The notes beneath the pieces are model-generated. The model saw only the letters and a list, made by a program, of their open reading frames with translations, was not told the origin of the DNA and made no database searches. Positions 21,332-32,027 of a stretch of DNA of 64,000 nucleotides are shown here, one piece after another. The stretch covers positions 310,001 to 374,000 of the forward strand of contig NZ_JABMLK010000001.1 of the NCBI RefSeq assembly GCF_013394855.1, in the 5' to 3' direction. The position numbers were made by a program, and so were the translations under genes. Position 1 is the first letter of the stretch, and each line of letters opens with the position of its first letter. This stretch comes from Limnobaculum xujianqingii. Lineage in GTDB: Bacteria; Pseudomonadota; Gammaproteobacteria; Enterobacterales; Enterobacteriaceae.

Positions 21332-22416
21332 CGACTTTGATTCATATCTTGGGTTCTGATATACCTCATCATAATTTAACGGTGCTGCGTTTCTTTAACG
21401 ACGTTTTATCAGCACAGGTATCCCATGAGTATGTTAAACACTTTATGGTTGCTGCGAAGGATACTTCGTCATTTGAGTCATTTAACCAGCTAAACATTGA
21501 AGGCTATGATGACAAAGCATCGCTGGCTCAGGCTGTGATTGCGTGGGTAAAAGTGGATGCAGACGCGCGTTTTTTATTTCATGGCCAGTTTAATGCTAAA
21601 TTGTGGCTTGCTCTGCTGTTCAATAAAATTAACCCTAAACGTGTTAGCTGGCATATTTGGGGAGCTGATTTGTATGAAGACTCCACCAGTTGGAAGTTTC
21701 GATTGTTTTATCGATTACGTCGTATTGCTCAGGGAAAAGTGGGACATGTTTTTGCTACGCGGGGTGACTTGATGTATTACCAACAGCGACATCCGGATAC
21801 GCCCTGTTCATTACTCTATTTTCCAACCCGAATGGACCCTACTTATCAACCAACACTAATTGATAAAAACCATAAAAAGACACTGACGATTTTGGTGGGT
21901 AATTCAGGCGATCGTACTAATCGCCATATTGAAGCGTTGCAGGAAATTCACCGTCAATTTGATAAAGAACAGATAAAAATTATTATTCCGTTGGGCTATC
22001 CAGCGAATAACCATAGTTATATTTCAGAGATTAGTGTTAAAGCGGTGGAGTTATTTCCTCAGGGTCAGGTAACGTTGCTGACTGAACAAATTCCTTTTGA
22101 TGAATATTTATCTATTCTTTCTGGCTGTGATTTAGGCTATTTCATTTTTAATCGTCAGCAGGGAATTGGTACGCTTTGTTTGCTGATTCAAAGCGGAGTG
22201 CCTTTTGTCGTGAGCCGTAATAATCCGTTCTGGAATGATCTTCAGGAGCAGAAGATCCCATTTTTGTTTTATGGCGATAAGGTAAATATGGAAGGGATTC
22301 GGGAAATTCAGGAAAAAATCACTACACTGGATAAAAGCCATATTGCCTTTTTTAACCCTAACTATATTAGTGGGTGGAAGCAGGCACTTGTTGTGGCTGC
22401 CGGAGAGGTAAAATAA
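21328..22416 (+). CDS. wecF: TDP-Fuc4NAc:lipid II Fuc4NAc transferase
   Basis: WecF (RffT, GT56) adds the third sugar, Fuc4NAc, to complete ECA lipid III. It has 362 residues (E. coli 359), with the [20 protein letters not shown]-terminus and [15 protein letters not shown] characteristic of the family. It overlaps wzxE (ATGA) upstream and shares its last base with the wzyE start. Confidence 0.95.
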   Translation: MTTLIHILGSDIPHHNLTVLRFFNDVLSAQVSHEYVKHFMVAAKDTSSFESFNQLNIEGYDDKASLAQAVIAWVKVDADARFLFHGQFNAKLWLALLFNKINPKRVSWHIWGADLYEDSTSWKFRLFYRLRRIAQGKVGHVFATRGDLMYYQQRHPDTPCSLLYFPTRMDPTYQPTLIDKNHKKTLTILVGNSGDRTNRHIEALQEIHRQFDKEQIKIIIPLGYPANNHSYISEISVKAVELFPQGQVTLLTEQIPFDEYLSILSGCDLGYFIFNRQQGIGTLCLLIQSGVPFVVSRNNPFWNDLQEQKIPFLFYGDKVNMEGIREIQEKITTLDKSHIAFFNPNYISGWKQALVVAAGEVK

Positions 22417-23786
22417 TGGAACCTGCACAGTTTGGTGGTTTGTTTGTTGTTTACCTGATATCACTGATATTCATTCTAACCTTAACTTATAAAGAGTTCA
22501 GGAAAGTACGTTTTAATTTTAACGTATTATTTTCACTGCTTTATTTATTAACATTCTATTTTGGTTTTCCGTTAACCTGTTTGTTGGTTTTTCAGTTTGA
22601 TGTACAAGTGGTTGAAGTTGATTCACTGCTTAATGCGTTACTTTCGGCGACCTGTTTTTATGCTATTTATTATGTTTGCTATAAAACCCGATTATTAAAA
22701 CCGAGTGATAAGCCCCGTCCAGCGCTATTTAATATGAATCGTGTCGAAACCAATCTAACCTGGATGTTGTTGGCTTTGGTAGCGATTACTACCGTTGGGA
22801 TATTTTTCCTGCAAAATGGTTTTTTACTGTTTAAATTGGAAAAGTATAGTCAGATTTTTTCCAGTGACGTTTCTGGCGTAGCGTTAAAACGCTTTTTCTA
22901 TTTCTTTATTCCTGCCATGTTGGTTGTCTATTTTCTGAAAGAAAATACCCGCAGCTGGTTTTTGTTTTTGATTAGCACTGTTGCCTTTGGGATCCTGACT
23001 TATGTAGTTGTAGGTGGAACGAGAGCCAATATACTGATTGCTTTCTCCCTGTTCTTGTTTATTGGTATTGCCCGTGGACACATCACATTATGGATGTTGG
23101 TCATGGCGGGGGTTGCTGGTGTTGTTGGTATGTTCTGGCTGGCGCTAAAGCGTTATGGCATGAATGTATCTGGCGCAGAAGCATTTTATACCTTCCTGTA
23201 TCTCACTCGGGATACTTTCTCCCCGTGGGAGAATCTGGCATTACTATTGCAAAACTACGACAAGATAGAGTTTCAGGGGCTGGCGCCAATTGTTCGTGAT
23301 TTCTATGTGTTTATTCCAGGATGGTTATGGCCCGATCGACCTAATTTGGTAGTGAATACAGCCAACTACTTTACCTGGGAAGTGCTGGATTATCATGCTG
23401 GTCTGGCAATATCACCAACTCTGATTGGTTCTCTGGTAGTGATGGGGGGTGTTTGGTTTATCCCTCTGGGAGCGGTGCTGGTTGGCTTGATTATTAAATG
23501 GTTTGATTGGGTGTATGAGAAGGGACGAACCGAAACCAATCGTTATAAAGGCGCGATTATGCAGGCATTCTGCTTTGGTGCGGTTTTTAATATTATCGTA
23601 TTAGCCCGGGAAGGTTTAGATTCCTTTGTTTCCCGAGTTGTTTTCTTTGCTCTGATATTTGGACTATGTCTGATTATTGCGAAGCTGCTGTATTGGGTTT
23701 TTGACGCCAGCGGCATGATACGCCAGCGAGTCCGTCGTTCTCTGTCTTCCGGACAGGTAAAAATTGATAATGCGAAAGCAGGCTAG
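22416..23786 (+). CDS. wzyE: ECA polymerase WzyE
   Basis: WzyE polymerises ECA trisaccharide repeats on the periplasmic face. It is a 456-residue protein (E. coli 450) with many hydrophobic spans and the large periplasmic loop typical of Wzy proteins (region [23 protein letters not shown]). The start ATG 22416 overlaps the wecF stop (TAATG); an in-frame ATG upstream lies inside wecF and is less likely. Confidence 0.94.
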   Translation: MEPAQFGGLFVVYLISLIFILTLTYKEFRKVRFNFNVLFSLLYLLTFYFGFPLTCLLVFQFDVQVVEVDSLLNALLSATCFYAIYYVCYKTRLLKPSDKPRPALFNMNRVETNLTWMLLALVAITTVGIFFLQNGFLLFKLEKYSQIFSSDVSGVALKRFFYFFIPAMLVVYFLKENTRSWFLFLISTVAFGILTYVVVGGTRANILIAFSLFLFIGIARGHITLWMLVMAGVAGVVGMFWLALKRYGMNVSGAEAFYTFLYLTRDTFSPWENLALLLQNYDKIEFQGLAPIVRDFYVFIPGWLWPDRPNLVVNTANYFTWEVLDYHAGLAISPTLIGSLVVMGGVWFIPLGAVLVGLIIKWFDWVYEKGRTETNRYKGAIMQAFCFGAVFNIIVLAREGLDSFVSRVVFFALIFGLCLIIAKLLYWVFDASGMIRQRVRRSLSSGQVKIDNAKAG

Positions 23787-23795
23787 GAGAGTAGT

Positions 23796-24524
23796 GTGAA
23801 TATTGCTAAATATAGTATTCGCGGTATTGATATATGGGGCTTTCGCAACATGGCTCAGTTTGTCGGCTATCTGTTTGACGATAGTGATATGAAAACCGGG
23901 ACGTTGGTTGCGATCAATGCAGAGAAGGTGATGACCGCAGAGCAAGATAAACCTTTGCGTGAATTGATTGATGCGGCTGAGTATAAATATGCTGATGGAA
24001 TTAGTATTGTACGTTCCATTCGCCGTAAGTATCCGGATGCTGATGTACAGCGCATTGCCGGTGCCGATCTCTGGGAAGCGTTAATGGCGCAGGCTGGAAA
24101 GCAGGGAGTACCAGTATTTCTGGTAGGAGGAAAACCAGAAATATTGGCAGAGGTTGAGCAAAAACTAAAAAGTCAGTGGAATGTAAATATCGTTGGTAGC
24201 CAGGATGGTTATTTCAAACAGGAAGATCGCGATGCTTTGTTTGAGCGCATTCGTGCCAGTGGCGCCAGATTTGTGACGGTTGCAATGGGATCGCCAAAGC
24301 AAGAGATGTTTATGCGTGATTGCCGCAAGATCTATTCTGACGCGTTGTATATGGGTGTTGGTGGAACCTATGACGTGTTTACCGGGCACGTTAAGCGTGC
24401 GCCAAAAGCATGGCAAAATATGGGGCTGGAGTGGCTATATCGTTTGCTTGCCCAGCCAACCCGCTGGCGTCGGCAGTTTAAGCTGCTTAAGTATGTAGCC
24501 TACCATTACACTAATCGCCTCTAG
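23796..24524 (+). CDS. wecG: UDP-ManNAcA transferase WecG
   Basis: WecG (RffM, GT26, WecG/TagA/CpsF family) adds ManNAcA to Und-PP-GlcNAc to give lipid II. It has 242 residues, with [25 protein letters not shown], the GADLWE segment and [22 protein letters not shown]. The start is GTG 23796, 9 bp after the wzyE stop. It is the last ECA gene here. Confidence 0.95.
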   Translation: MNIAKYSIRGIDIWGFRNMAQFVGYLFDDSDMKTGTLVAINAEKVMTAEQDKPLRELIDAAEYKYADGISIVRSIRRKYPDADVQRIAGADLWEALMAQAGKQGVPVFLVGGKPEILAEVEQKLKSQWNVNIVGSQDGYFKQEDRDALFERIRASGARFVTVAMGSPKQEMFMRDCRKIYSDALYMGVGGTYDVFTGHVKRAPKAWQNMGLEWLYRLLAQPTRWRRQFKLLKYVAYHYTNRL

Positions 24525-24556
24525 TCGATAGATTATTGTTTAAATTCAACCAACAA

Positions 24557-25810
24557 TTAACTTTCTTTTATTGCAGAAGCCGCCATAGCTGCTTCTTTTT
24601 GTTCTTCAGCTTTGCAGACTGCCGCGATAAATACTACGTCAGTTGATGAGTTAATTGCGGTTTCTACCGAGTCCTGCAGAACGCCAATAATGAAGCCAAC
24701 CGCAACAACCTGCATAGCAATCTCATTCGGGATACCGAACATGCTACAGGCGACTGGGATCAGCAGCAAAGAGCCACCGGCGACACCCGATGCGCCACAG
24801 GCACAAATTGAGGCAATAACGCTCAGTAGCAATGCGGTAGGGATGTCAACGGCGATATCTAAAGTGTACACCGCCGCTAATGTTAATACAGTGATAGTCA
24901 CTGCTGCTCCCGCCATATTGATAGCGGTACCAAGAGGAACGGCAACAGAGTAAGTTTCTTCTTTCAGTTTCAGCTTTTTACACAGGGTCATATTGACCGG
25001 AATGTTTGCCGCTGAACTACGGGTAAAGAAGGCGGGAATACCGCTATCACGCAGACAGGTAAACACCAATGGATATGGGTTTTGGCGCGTGATAATAAAT
25101 GCGATTAGCGGGTTAAGTACCAGCGCAACCACCGCCATACAGCCAATTAATACTGTCAGCAGATGGGCATAGCCACGAAACGCGGAGAACCCTGTTTCCG
25201 GATCTGACAACGTAGCGGAGACTAAACCAAAAATACCGATAGGAGCAAAGCGGATCACCAGACGTACAATAAAGGTAATACCGTAAGAGAGATCGCTGAC
25301 TACTGTTTTAGTGGTATCGGATGCATGGCGTAAAGCCACACCTAACGCGATACCCCAAACCAGAAGGCCAATATAGTTTGCTTCCATCAGGGCTCTGACA
25401 GGGTTATCCACCATTTTAAACAGCACTGCATGGAGAACTTCGATTACGCTGCCTGGAGGGCTTAGTGAAGCATTGGTGGTTGCCAAAAGCAATTTTGAAG
25501 GAAATAAGAAACTGCCCAAAACAGCAATTAATGCCGCCGCAAAAGTACCAATCAGATACAGCACAACGATTGGTCGCATATTGGTTTTCTGTCCTTTCTT
25601 ATGGTTGGCTATAGAAGAAGCAACCAAAATAAAAACCAGAATAGGTGCAACGGACTTCAGTGCACTGACGAACAAATTACCTAAAAGGCCAGCAGCCTGA
25701 GCGCCGCTTGGTGATACAAATGCCAGAATGATACCGGCGAACATGCCTATTAATATTTGGGTAACGAGGCTACCGCGTAGAAAGCCAAATGGCTTTTTTA
25801 TGTTACTCAC
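24557..25810 (-). CDS. sstT: Serine/threonine:Na+ symporter SstT
   Basis: SstT is a DAACS-family sodium symporter for serine and threonine. It has 417 residues with 8-9 hydrophobic spans; the serine-rich re-entrant loop [36 protein letters not shown] and the second hairpin [18 protein letters not shown] are diagnostic. It is convergent with wecG and occupies the place of yifK in E. coli. Upstream, 26 kb onwards, is the tRNA operon on the other strand. Confidence 0.94.
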   Translation of the reverse strand: MSNIKKPFGFLRGSLVTQILIGMFAGIILAFVSPSGAQAAGLLGNLFVSALKSVAPILVFILVASSIANHKKGQKTNMRPIVVLYLIGTFAAALIAVLGSFLFPSKLLLATTNASLSPPGSVIEVLHAVLFKMVDNPVRALMEANYIGLLVWGIALGVALRHASDTTKTVVSDLSYGITFIVRLVIRFAPIGIFGLVSATLSDPETGFSAFRGYAHLLTVLIGCMAVVALVLNPLIAFIITRQNPYPLVFTCLRDSGIPAFFTRSSAANIPVNMTLCKKLKLKEETYSVAVPLGTAINMAGAAVTITVLTLAAVYTLDIAVDIPTALLLSVIASICACGASGVAGGSLLLIPVACSMFGIPNEIAMQVVAVGFIIGVLQDSVETAINSSTDVVFIAAVCKAEEQKEAAMAASAIKES

Positions 25811-26122
25811 TGTGGTTGATCCCTAAAATAGATATTATTTCCTAAGCCTGTTTTTCCGATCGATTTTTGTGGCAATAAAGCACCGTCACCAATGTGGTGA
25901 TGTTCAACTAACCGGAAATCTGTGTTTGCTTTTATTAGTGTGCGAATGTATTTCTCATTCGCTAGCACTGACTTTAAAAGAGGTTGAGGAATTCTGGAAG
26001 CAAAAAATAACAATAAAGATAAATTTATTATGAGTAAAATATGTTTTACCCTTGTTTTGTGATAAAAAAGTAGTCGAATCGTTGATGAAGTGAGCAATTA
26101 GAAAAATTCCTGAAAAAAGGGC

Positions 26123-26151
26123 TAGACAGATGGGTTCTAAATCCGTACTAT
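26123..26151 (+). promoter_or_regulatory. Promoter of the argX-hisR-leuT-proM tRNA operon
   Basis: TAGACA and TACTAT are separated by exactly 17 bp and followed by a GC-rich discriminator (CCTCACCGC), as in stringently controlled stable-RNA promoters. The first tRNA begins 22 bp after the -10 element. The rest of the sstT-tRNA gap (25811-26122) shows nothing I recognise. Confidence 0.75.
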
Positions 26152-26173
26152 CCTCACCGCAACGGCGCACTGC

Positions 26174-26250
<77 letters not shown>

Positions 26251-26314
26251 TAAACAGTGCGCAGGGCGTGATTAATGTCCAAGGTTTCAATACCGGGTTG
26301 AGCAGAGAATTTAT

Positions 26315-26391
26315 GGTGGCTATAGCTCAGTTGGTAGAGCCCTGGATTGTGATTCCAGTTGTCGTGGGTTCAAGTCCCATTAGCCACCCCA
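26315..26391 (+). tRNA. hisR: tRNA-His (anticodon GTG)
   Basis: It is a 77-nt cloverleaf including the extra 5' G (position -1) typical of tRNA-His and an encoded CCA. The anticodon GTG is at 26349-26351. The T-loop reads GGTTCAAGTCC. Confidence 0.98.
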
Positions 26392-26432
26392 TTAATTTGT
26401 TGATATAGTAAGTTTTAGATTTTTGTGTAATT

Positions 26433-26518
26433 GCGAAGGTGGCGGAATTGGTAGACGCGCTAGCTTCAGGTGTTAGTGTCCTTCGGACGTGAGGGTTCAA
26501 GTCCCTCTCTTCGCACCA
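26433..26518 (+). tRNA. leuT: tRNA-Leu (anticodon CAG)
   Basis: It is an 86-nt class II tRNA with a long variable arm (TGTCCTTCGGACG) and an encoded CCA. The anticodon CAG is at 26467-26469, reading CUG. It is one base shorter in the variable arm than E. coli leuT. Confidence 0.98.
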
Positions 26519-26557
26519 CACGAGTTTAAAATAACAAATAAAAGGCAGTACCTGATT

Positions 26558-26634
26558 CGGCGAGTAGCGCAGCTTGGTAGCGCAACTGGTTTGGGACCAG
26601 TGGGTCGGAGGTTCGAATCCTCTCTCGCCGACCA
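26558..26634 (+). tRNA. proM: tRNA-Pro (anticodon TGG)
   Basis: It is a 77-nt cloverleaf. The acceptor is CGGCGAG/CTCGCCG, the anticodon TGG is at 26592-26594, and the CCA is encoded. It is the last tRNA of the operon; a terminator follows 9 bp later. Confidence 0.98.
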
Positions 26635-26643
26635 AATTTTGAG

Positions 26644-26667
26644 AACCCCGCACATTGCGGGGTTTTT
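26644..26667 (+). terminator. Terminator of the tRNA operon
   Basis: The 9-bp stem AACCCCGCA/TGCGGGGTT has a 3-nt loop and continues into TTTTTC. It sits immediately after proM. Confidence 0.9.
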
Positions 26668-26727
26668 CTTTATCTGCGTTTTAAAGAGTAGTTTAACTTT
26701 CACGCCCGCCTGTTTCTTTCATTAACG

Positions 26728-27108
26728 TTACCGACTTCTTAGCCACCAAATCAAAATTGCACAGTTAATAATAACCGTAAGCCAGAACATCCATTGAAAC
26801 GACTTCTTGCTCGACTTATGGCGAAATAATTGTTGTGCCATCAGGGCTCCTGGCCATCCACCGATTACACCCAACCATAGCAGCGTACTTTCTTTAATAC
26901 GCCAGGTGTGCTTTTTCGCAGCAGATTTATCTTTGCCATAAAACAGAAAAGTTATCAGGCTTAATGTGGCATACAGAATCACTATCTCTGGGGGTAACCA
27001 GCTAAACCAAAATGCCAGGGTGATGGCAGAGAAAAACAGGATAATCACCAGTAGAATAGTAAAACTAAAGGCTCGGTATTTTTTTTTGGTATCTGTCCGT
27101 GAATTCAT
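26728..27108 (-). CDS. DUF1294 membrane protein
   Basis: It is a 126-residue protein with four hydrophobic segments and the DUF1294 core YGKDKSAAKKHTWRIKESTL followed by LGVIGGWPGALMAQQLFRHKS and FQWMFWLTVIIN. In many bacteria this domain follows a cold-shock domain, but here it stands alone. It is an inner-membrane protein of unknown function, transcribed towards the tRNA operon. Confidence 0.85.
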   Translation of the reverse strand: MNSRTDTKKKYRAFSFTILLVIILFFSAITLAFWFSWLPPEIVILYATLSLITFLFYGKDKSAAKKHTWRIKESTLLWLGVIGGWPGALMAQQLFRHKSSKKSFQWMFWLTVIINCAILIWWLRSR

Positions 27109-27142
27109 ACTGTCGTTGATCTCTTGTATTTTTTCTTTGCTT

Positions 27143-27376
27143 TGTCGTTACTTAAAGACATTTAATGTATTGATTATTATAAATAAATATATAACAGGTA
27201 TTAGATGTCTCTAAAAAGAGACGTCTTATTCATGCATTTTACGCTGCGCACAAGAAATGTGAAAATAATGGCTAAAATGGAAAATAAAAATAATTCATTA
27301 ATAATCAATTGATTATAATGTTATCGCTTATTTTAATCTGAAATAATTAAAGTTGGCATGATAAGTGCAATATCTT
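27143..27376 (+). promoter_or_regulatory. GlrR/IHF/sigma54 control region of glmZ
   Basis: All elements are read directly. There are two GlrR-type sites (TGTC-N10-GACA): a perfect one at 27143-27160 and one with a final G mismatch at 27206-27223. A perfect IHF consensus match (AATCAA-N4-TTA) is at 27303-27315. A sigma54 element follows, with GG at 27355-27356 and GC at 27367-27368, 12 bp apart (TTGGCAT...GTGCA). TATCTT at 27371 could be a sigma70 -10. This matches the known dual control of glmY/glmZ-type promoters in enterobacteria by GlrR. Confidence 0.8.
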
Positions 27377-27380
27377 GTAT

Positions 27381-27591
27381 GTAGATGCTCATTCTCCTTT
27401 TTATGATAGTTGGTTTAAGAACCTCTTCATAATCCAATGAATGATGCAGAGCCGAGTAATGGTGTCTATCGTCTAGCTTTATGATGACATTGTCATCAAA
27501 CATTAGACATAACGTTGAGTGAGACACCACCATGTTGTCCTTTGACCTGATTTTTTTCTCACACTTGCCCTTATAGGCAAGTGTTTTTTTT
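27381..27591 (+). ncRNA. glmZ: GlmZ small RNA
   Basis: The transcript region begins GTAGATGCTCATTC, exactly as in E. coli GlmZ. It then carries the conserved blocks ATGATGCAGAGCCG, TATCGTC and CATAACGTTGAGTGAG, and ends in an intrinsic terminator at 27561. GlmZ pairs with and activates glmS mRNA (GlcN-6-P synthase) with Hfq and is cleaved by RNase E/RapZ in E. coli. The location just downstream of hemY is also the E. coli one. The loop regions differ from E. coli; the 5' end and terminator position are inferred. Confidence 0.92.
27561..27591 (+). terminator. Intrinsic terminator of GlmZ
   Basis: The 9-bp perfect stem ACACTTGCC/GGCAAGTGT has a 6-nt loop followed by eight T. It forms the 3' end of the sRNA. 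Confidence 0.92.
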
Positions 27592-27635
27592 GCCTGAAAT
27601 TTATTGCCAGCTATTAAACCTGGCACAATTTGGAC

Positions 27636-27669
27636 AAAATAAAAACGGGCCCAAATTATGGGTCCGTTT
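27636..27669 (-). terminator. Terminator of the hemCDXY operon
   Basis: Read on the minus strand, an 11-bp stem (AAACGGACCCA paired with TGGGCCCGTTT, one wobble) with a 5-nt loop is followed by TTTTTATTTTG. It lies 20 bp after the hemY stop. Confidence 0.85.
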
Positions 27670-27688
27670 CATTGCAATATAATCATTC

Positions 27689-28870
27689 TTACTTCAGGGA
27701 TAATGATAACCCCTGACGTCGTATTTGTGCGGCTTCCTGAGAACGATTTAGCTTATCCAGTGCATCTGCCAACAAAGCATAGTCTTTAGCATCAGGATGT
27801 TGCTCGATGGCTTGTTTTAGCACCACGCTGGCTTGTTCCCACTCACCATGCTTAATTAACAGTTGGCCCAGTGTGCTGTTTAGCAGTGGTGTTGCGCCGT
27901 GTTCCTGAATCTGCATTTTTAACTCTTTTTCCAGCGGATCCGGATTGCCGGATTCCAGCTTCTGAATTAGCAGAATCAGTCTTTCATCATATTGGTGCTT
28001 CAATCCATCCAGAATGATTTTCTGTGCTTGCTCATTGTCATCGCAGTCGATGAAATGGGAAGCCAGTTCAACCTGAAGCGTTTGGTTATTACGCACTTTA
28101 CGTGGCTGATTTTTCCACCATAGCTTCAGTCCTTCGCTACCGCCTTCAGACATGGCCTGATTCATTAAGCCGATATAAGTGTCAAGGCGTAGGGTCTCCA
28201 GCGTATCTTCATCGTAAAGCTTAGCTTTCTCAATGGAAGGAATGATCTCCAGTAAGGAGGCATAGCCACCGGTTTTTAGATAGGCCTGCTGTGCCAGACG
28301 CAGCACTTCCGGATGGCGTGGTGCATCATTAAGTAACTGGTCGATACCGTGGCGTGCGGCGTGATATTCGCCTTGTGCCAACTGAATGCGGATGCGGGTA
28401 ATATCAACCGGAAGCTGGTCGGTATCTGCCAGTTCTGCAGCACGGCTCAGATAGTCATTCACACGCTGAGTATCACCATTTTGCTGTGCAGCTTCAGCCG
28501 CCAGCAAATAGTTCACTACGGGCTGTTCCGCATGGTCAGCGTTACGGGTAAGTAACTTCTCAACCTGAGAAAAATCCCCTTCGGTTAGCTTAAGCATTGC
28601 AGCCCGGGTTTGTTTGCGTGCGCGAGTGCTTTTACGGCCAACAAACCAGCCTTTAGTACGTGCACTGGTATGAAAAATGCGGCGTAGTACCCACTCAAGA
28701 CAGAACAAAACGATAAACAGTAATGCGATAAGGATAGCAAGACCGGTCACGCTCATTTTAATGTCGTAATTATCCGTTTGGATCATTACCGAGCCCTGAT
28801 GTCCAGCCAGCATTGGACCTGCAGCTATACCTGCGACCAGTATCAATAATAGAAAGAGTAAACGCAGCAT
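27689..28870 (-). CDS. hemY: HemY, TPR membrane protein of the hem operon
   Basis: It is a 393-residue inner-membrane protein. Two N-terminal hydrophobic segments (residues 1-20 and 42-64) precede a cytoplasmic TPR domain rich in QLLIKHGEWEQA-type repeats near the C-terminus. The enterobacterial HemY is linked to the haem pathway but has no proven catalytic role; it is not the protoporphyrinogen oxidase of Gram-positive bacteria. It is the last gene of hemC-hemD-hemX-hemY, 2 bp after hemX. Confidence 0.94.
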   Translation of the reverse strand: MLRLLFLLLILVAGIAAGPMLAGHQGSVMIQTDNYDIKMSVTGLAILIALLFIVLFCLEWVLRRIFHTSARTKGWFVGRKSTRARKQTRAAMLKLTEGDFSQVEKLLTRNADHAEQPVVNYLLAAEAAQQNGDTQRVNDYLSRAAELADTDQLPVDITRIRIQLAQGEYHAARHGIDQLLNDAPRHPEVLRLAQQAYLKTGGYASLLEIIPSIEKAKLYDEDTLETLRLDTYIGLMNQAMSEGGSEGLKLWWKNQPRKVRNNQTLQVELASHFIDCDDNEQAQKIILDGLKHQYDERLILLIQKLESGNPDPLEKELKMQIQEHGATPLLNSTLGQLLIKHGEWEQASVVLKQAIEQHPDAKDYALLADALDKLNRSQEAAQIRRQGLSLSLK

Positions 28871-28872
28871 GT

Positions 28873-30090
28873 TTAACCCTCCTGATTACTGGATGGACGA
28901 GGTGCGTCCGGTGCAGGTGCTGTAGTTGGTGCCTGAGCGGGAGCTGAAACCGGAGCTGGTGGTGCAATGTCACGAGTACGTTTTCTCGTTACGGTATCCA
29001 GCAGCGACAGGCTTTTCAGTTCTTTCGGCATATCCAGATTAATAGATTGCTGAGAGAGCTCATCAAGCTGACTTATAAATGCTTTGGTTGATGAGTGATC
29101 CGGATCGAAATAGGCGCGAACCCAGGTGGAAACGCTGTCCAGTGATTGCTGATAGATTTCACTTTGATGACGGGAAACCGCTCTGGCAGCAATTAGCAGT
29201 TTTAATCGCAGGTTTTCTCTCAGATAGGTATCTTGATCCGGTGTTAACAGTGGGCTGGTTAGTTCATTAGCCGGAACATCGCGGGAGCGAATAGTAATGA
29301 ATTCTGACATAAAACTATGCCAGCTGTTTTTTAAATTCTGACGCCAGTCTTTCAGCTCACCGCTCACTTCAGTACTGCTTTTATCTAACGGAGCGTTATC
29401 CCAGTCTGTACTGGCAGATGGCAGGTTCATCACTTGATCGGAGAGCTCATTTAATCTCAGGGCAATACCGTCAAAATCGATCTGGCTTACTGCGGAAATA
29501 GAATTGATATCCTGAATAATTGCCTGACGAACTTCGCTTAAGCTTGGGTCATTAAATTCAGACAGTGATTTATCTGCGCTTTTTAACATATTGATTGCTG
29601 TTGCTGCATCTTGCTCAATCCACAGCTTACGAGCAGCCATTTTGACCAGAAAATCGGCTTCAGATAAATGCCATATTTTGCTATCGCTGGAAGCGATCGT
29701 TGTGACCTTATTTTGTAGCTCTTGCAGAGTTGATACCTGAGCATCCAGTTTATTATTTTGCTCGGCTATCTGTTTCTCGGTATTTTTCAGCTGTTGAGTA
29801 AACTCATTTTGCGATGCTAACAGCTGACCATCTTCTTTAGATTGGCCAGTTTTCAGTGAATCAATTTGAGCCTGTAACTGCTGTATTGTTGCCTGCTGGG
29901 ATGCAGCCCATTGATGACCGTGGTAATAGAGACCACCGCCAAGCGCAATGACTAAAGCGATAGCAATCGCTCCTAATGCAACACCAGACCGGCTACCTTG
30001 CCTGACTTTTGGCGTTTGAGTATTTGTTTCTTTTTCAGCTGACACGTTCTCTTGTTCAACTGGTGCTGATGGGGTCGTTGAATCCGTCAT
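28873..30090 (-). CDS. hemX: HemX membrane protein
   Basis: It is a 405-residue protein. A short cytoplasmic N-terminus rich in Thr/Gln/Glu precedes a single TM helix (GVALGAIAIALVIALGGGLYYHG, roughly residues 36-58), then a coiled coil (residues 60-135) and a helical periplasmic domain. The C-terminus is a Pro/Ala-rich tail of about 30 residues (PAPVSAPAQAPTTAPAPDAP). It was once annotated as a uroporphyrinogen methyltransferase, but no SAM-binding motif is visible. Its function is unknown; it belongs to the hem operon. Confidence 0.93.
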   Translation of the reverse strand: MTDSTTPSAPVEQENVSAEKETNTQTPKVRQGSRSGVALGAIAIALVIALGGGLYYHGHQWAASQQATIQQLQAQIDSLKTGQSKEDGQLLASQNEFTQQLKNTEKQIAEQNNKLDAQVSTLQELQNKVTTIASSDSKIWHLSEADFLVKMAARKLWIEQDAATAINMLKSADKSLSEFNDPSLSEVRQAIIQDINSISAVSQIDFDGIALRLNELSDQVMNLPSASTDWDNAPLDKSSTEVSGELKDWRQNLKNSWHSFMSEFITIRSRDVPANELTSPLLTPDQDTYLRENLRLKLLIAARAVSRHQSEIYQQSLDSVSTWVRAYFDPDHSSTKAFISQLDELSQQSINLDMPKELKSLSLLDTVTRKRTRDIAPPAPVSAPAQAPTTAPAPDAPRPSSNQEG

Positions 30091-30107
30091 CTTGGCACAT
30101 CCCGTAG

Positions 30108-30851
30108 TTAAATTTGTTGTAGCGCACGCAATAGCGCATCGTTATCTGCATTATCTGCAATTTGGCAATGTATCCAGCCTAATGTATTGGCCAGTACAGC
30201 AAGTCGTTCACTAACTACCAGTAATTGGCAACTAAGTAACCATTTACGATAGCGTTCCGGAACCAATTCGTACAGCTGTTGTAACATTTCTCCACTGGTA
30301 ATTACCAGCGTGTTAACGTTCATTTGCTGCCAATGATGGTAAAGTTTTTCACCATCGTAAGGTATCGGGTGGCGTTGATAACACTCACAAAATGTTACTT
30401 CAGCTCCCCGTTTCTTAAGCTGTTCTGCCAGAAATGGCCTCCCGCCGTTTCCGCGCAAAATCAACACTCTTTTACCGACAACATGCTGTAATTGAGGTGA
30501 TTTTAGCAGTTGCTCACTGATTTCGCGACCTTCGGGACGAGCTACCGGGCGATTTATCACTTTTTCAAATTCCCCGGCGGTTTTCTCCCCGATAGCCAAA
30601 TAATCTATATTATCAGGCCAGATATGACATTCTTCGAGCAGCTTGTCTCGTGCGTAATATACAGCATGTTGGGAAGCGGCGATCAGTAGGTCACCCTGAC
30701 GTAAATTATTCAAATAATCAGGCAGGTTTTTAAGTTCATCACCGGGGGAAAAGCTAATCAATGGGGTATGGCAGGCATTAATCCCCTGAGCAATGAGTTG
30801 TTTAACCAACTCTTCACCTGCAGGGGAGGGGCGAGTAACCAGTATGGTCAT
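30108..30851 (-). CDS. hemD: Uroporphyrinogen-III synthase
   Basis: HemD cyclises and inverts ring D of hydroxymethylbilane. It has 247 residues with the two-lobed HemD pattern: TRPSPAGEELVKQL at the start, AIGEKTAGEFE, the VLILRGNGGRPFLAEQLKKRGAEV segment and a late TSGEMLQQL. It shares its first base with the hemC stop, indicating translational coupling. Confidence 0.95.
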   Translation of the reverse strand: MTILVTRPSPAGEELVKQLIAQGINACHTPLISFSPGDELKNLPDYLNNLRQGDLLIAASQHAVYYARDKLLEECHIWPDNIDYLAIGEKTAGEFEKVINRPVARPEGREISEQLLKSPQLQHVVGKRVLILRGNGGRPFLAEQLKKRGAEVTFCECYQRHPIPYDGEKLYHHWQQMNVNTLVITSGEMLQQLYELVPERYRKWLLSCQLLVVSERLAVLANTLGWIHCQIADNADNDALLRALQQI

Positions 30852-31789
30852 CAGGACTGATTATCCTGATAGACACGTTGCAGAATTTCATCGGCTCCCT
30901 GACTAAGCAGTTCTTCAGCCAGAGCGATTCCCATTTTTTCAGCAGCGGATGCAGGGCCACGACGTTCCCCGCGAATCATTTTACTGCCATCGGGAGCACC
31001 AACCAACGCCCGAAGCCAAAGTTCATCACCTTCCAGTTCGGCATAACTGCCAATAGGTACCTGACACCCACCTTCCAGACGGGCATTCATGGCTCGTTCA
31101 GCAATAACTCGAGTTTCTGTGGCGGCATCATTTAGCGGCGCTAATAACTCACGGGTTGTTTGATCGTTCAGACGACATTCGATACCCACTGCACCCTGAC
31201 CTACCGCCGGTAAAGACTCTTCCGGCGTCATAAAATTACGAATACGTTGTTCCAGCTTCAGGCGTTTTAAGCCCGCAGCGGCCAGAATAATGGCGTCATA
31301 TTGACCATTATCCAATTTGCTCAGGCGAGTACCAACATTGCCGCGCAGATCGGTGATGACTAAATCAGGGCGACGGGCACGAAGTTGGCACTGGCGGCGC
31401 AGGCTTGAGGTACCAACGATACTACCGGCAGGTAAATCATCCAGTGAATTAAAGTGATTAGAGACAAAGGCATCGCGTGGATCTTCACGCTCGCAGATGG
31501 TGACTAAACCTAAGCCTTCCGGAAAAGCGACGGGCACGTCTTTCATTGAATGCACGGCAATATCAGCGCGTCCTTCCAGCATGGCGATTTCCAGCTCTTT
31601 AACAAATAATCCCTTGCCACCTACTTTAGCCAGAGGGGTATCCAGAATAATATCGCCGCGGGTTACCATGGTGACCAGTTCAACCGTCAGGTTTGGGTGG
31701 AAAGCCAGTAAGCGATCCCGAACGTAGTGTGCTTGCCATAACGCCAGCGGGCTTTGACGAGTCGCAATGCGAATAGTGTTAGTAGACAT
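30851..31789 (-). CDS. hemC: Porphobilinogen deaminase
   Basis: HemC polymerises four porphobilinogens into hydroxymethylbilane on a dipyrromethane cofactor. It has 312 residues; [49 protein letters not shown] and the cofactor-binding cysteine in [15 protein letters not shown] are all present. It is divergent from cyaA, as in E. coli. Confidence 0.97.
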   Translation of the reverse strand: MSTNTIRIATRQSPLALWQAHYVRDRLLAFHPNLTVELVTMVTRGDIILDTPLAKVGGKGLFVKELEIAMLEGRADIAVHSMKDVPVAFPEGLGLVTICEREDPRDAFVSNHFNSLDDLPAGSIVGTSSLRRQCQLRARRPDLVITDLRGNVGTRLSKLDNGQYDAIILAAAGLKRLKLEQRIRNFMTPEESLPAVGQGAVGIECRLNDQTTRELLAPLNDAATETRVIAERAMNARLEGGCQVPIGSYAELEGDELWLRALVGAPDGSKMIRGERRGPASAAEKMGIALAEELLSQGADEILQRVYQDNQS

Positions 31790-32027
31790 GCTTTATCATT
31801 ACCTTTTTATTATGTCGTCTCATTCTACCAGTTGGGGCCTTTGGTGTCAGCGCAGCATAAAAATTATCAATATTTGAAATAAAATGAAGTATCGACGCTT
31901 TTTGCTGAAATTATTTATTATTCAGCAGGAAGGTCTGATATCTACCTCGAATGTTGTATTGAATTGTGAACAAAATAGTGTGAGAAGCGGTGAGGAAAGG
32001 GGGCAATACCTTTACGCTTACCTCACA

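Noticed and set aside
27333..27626. Open frame of 97 codons on the minus strand over the glmZ region
   Set aside because: The plus strand carries the conserved GlmZ sequence with promoter and terminator; the minus frame has no ribosome site and no protein-like conservation.
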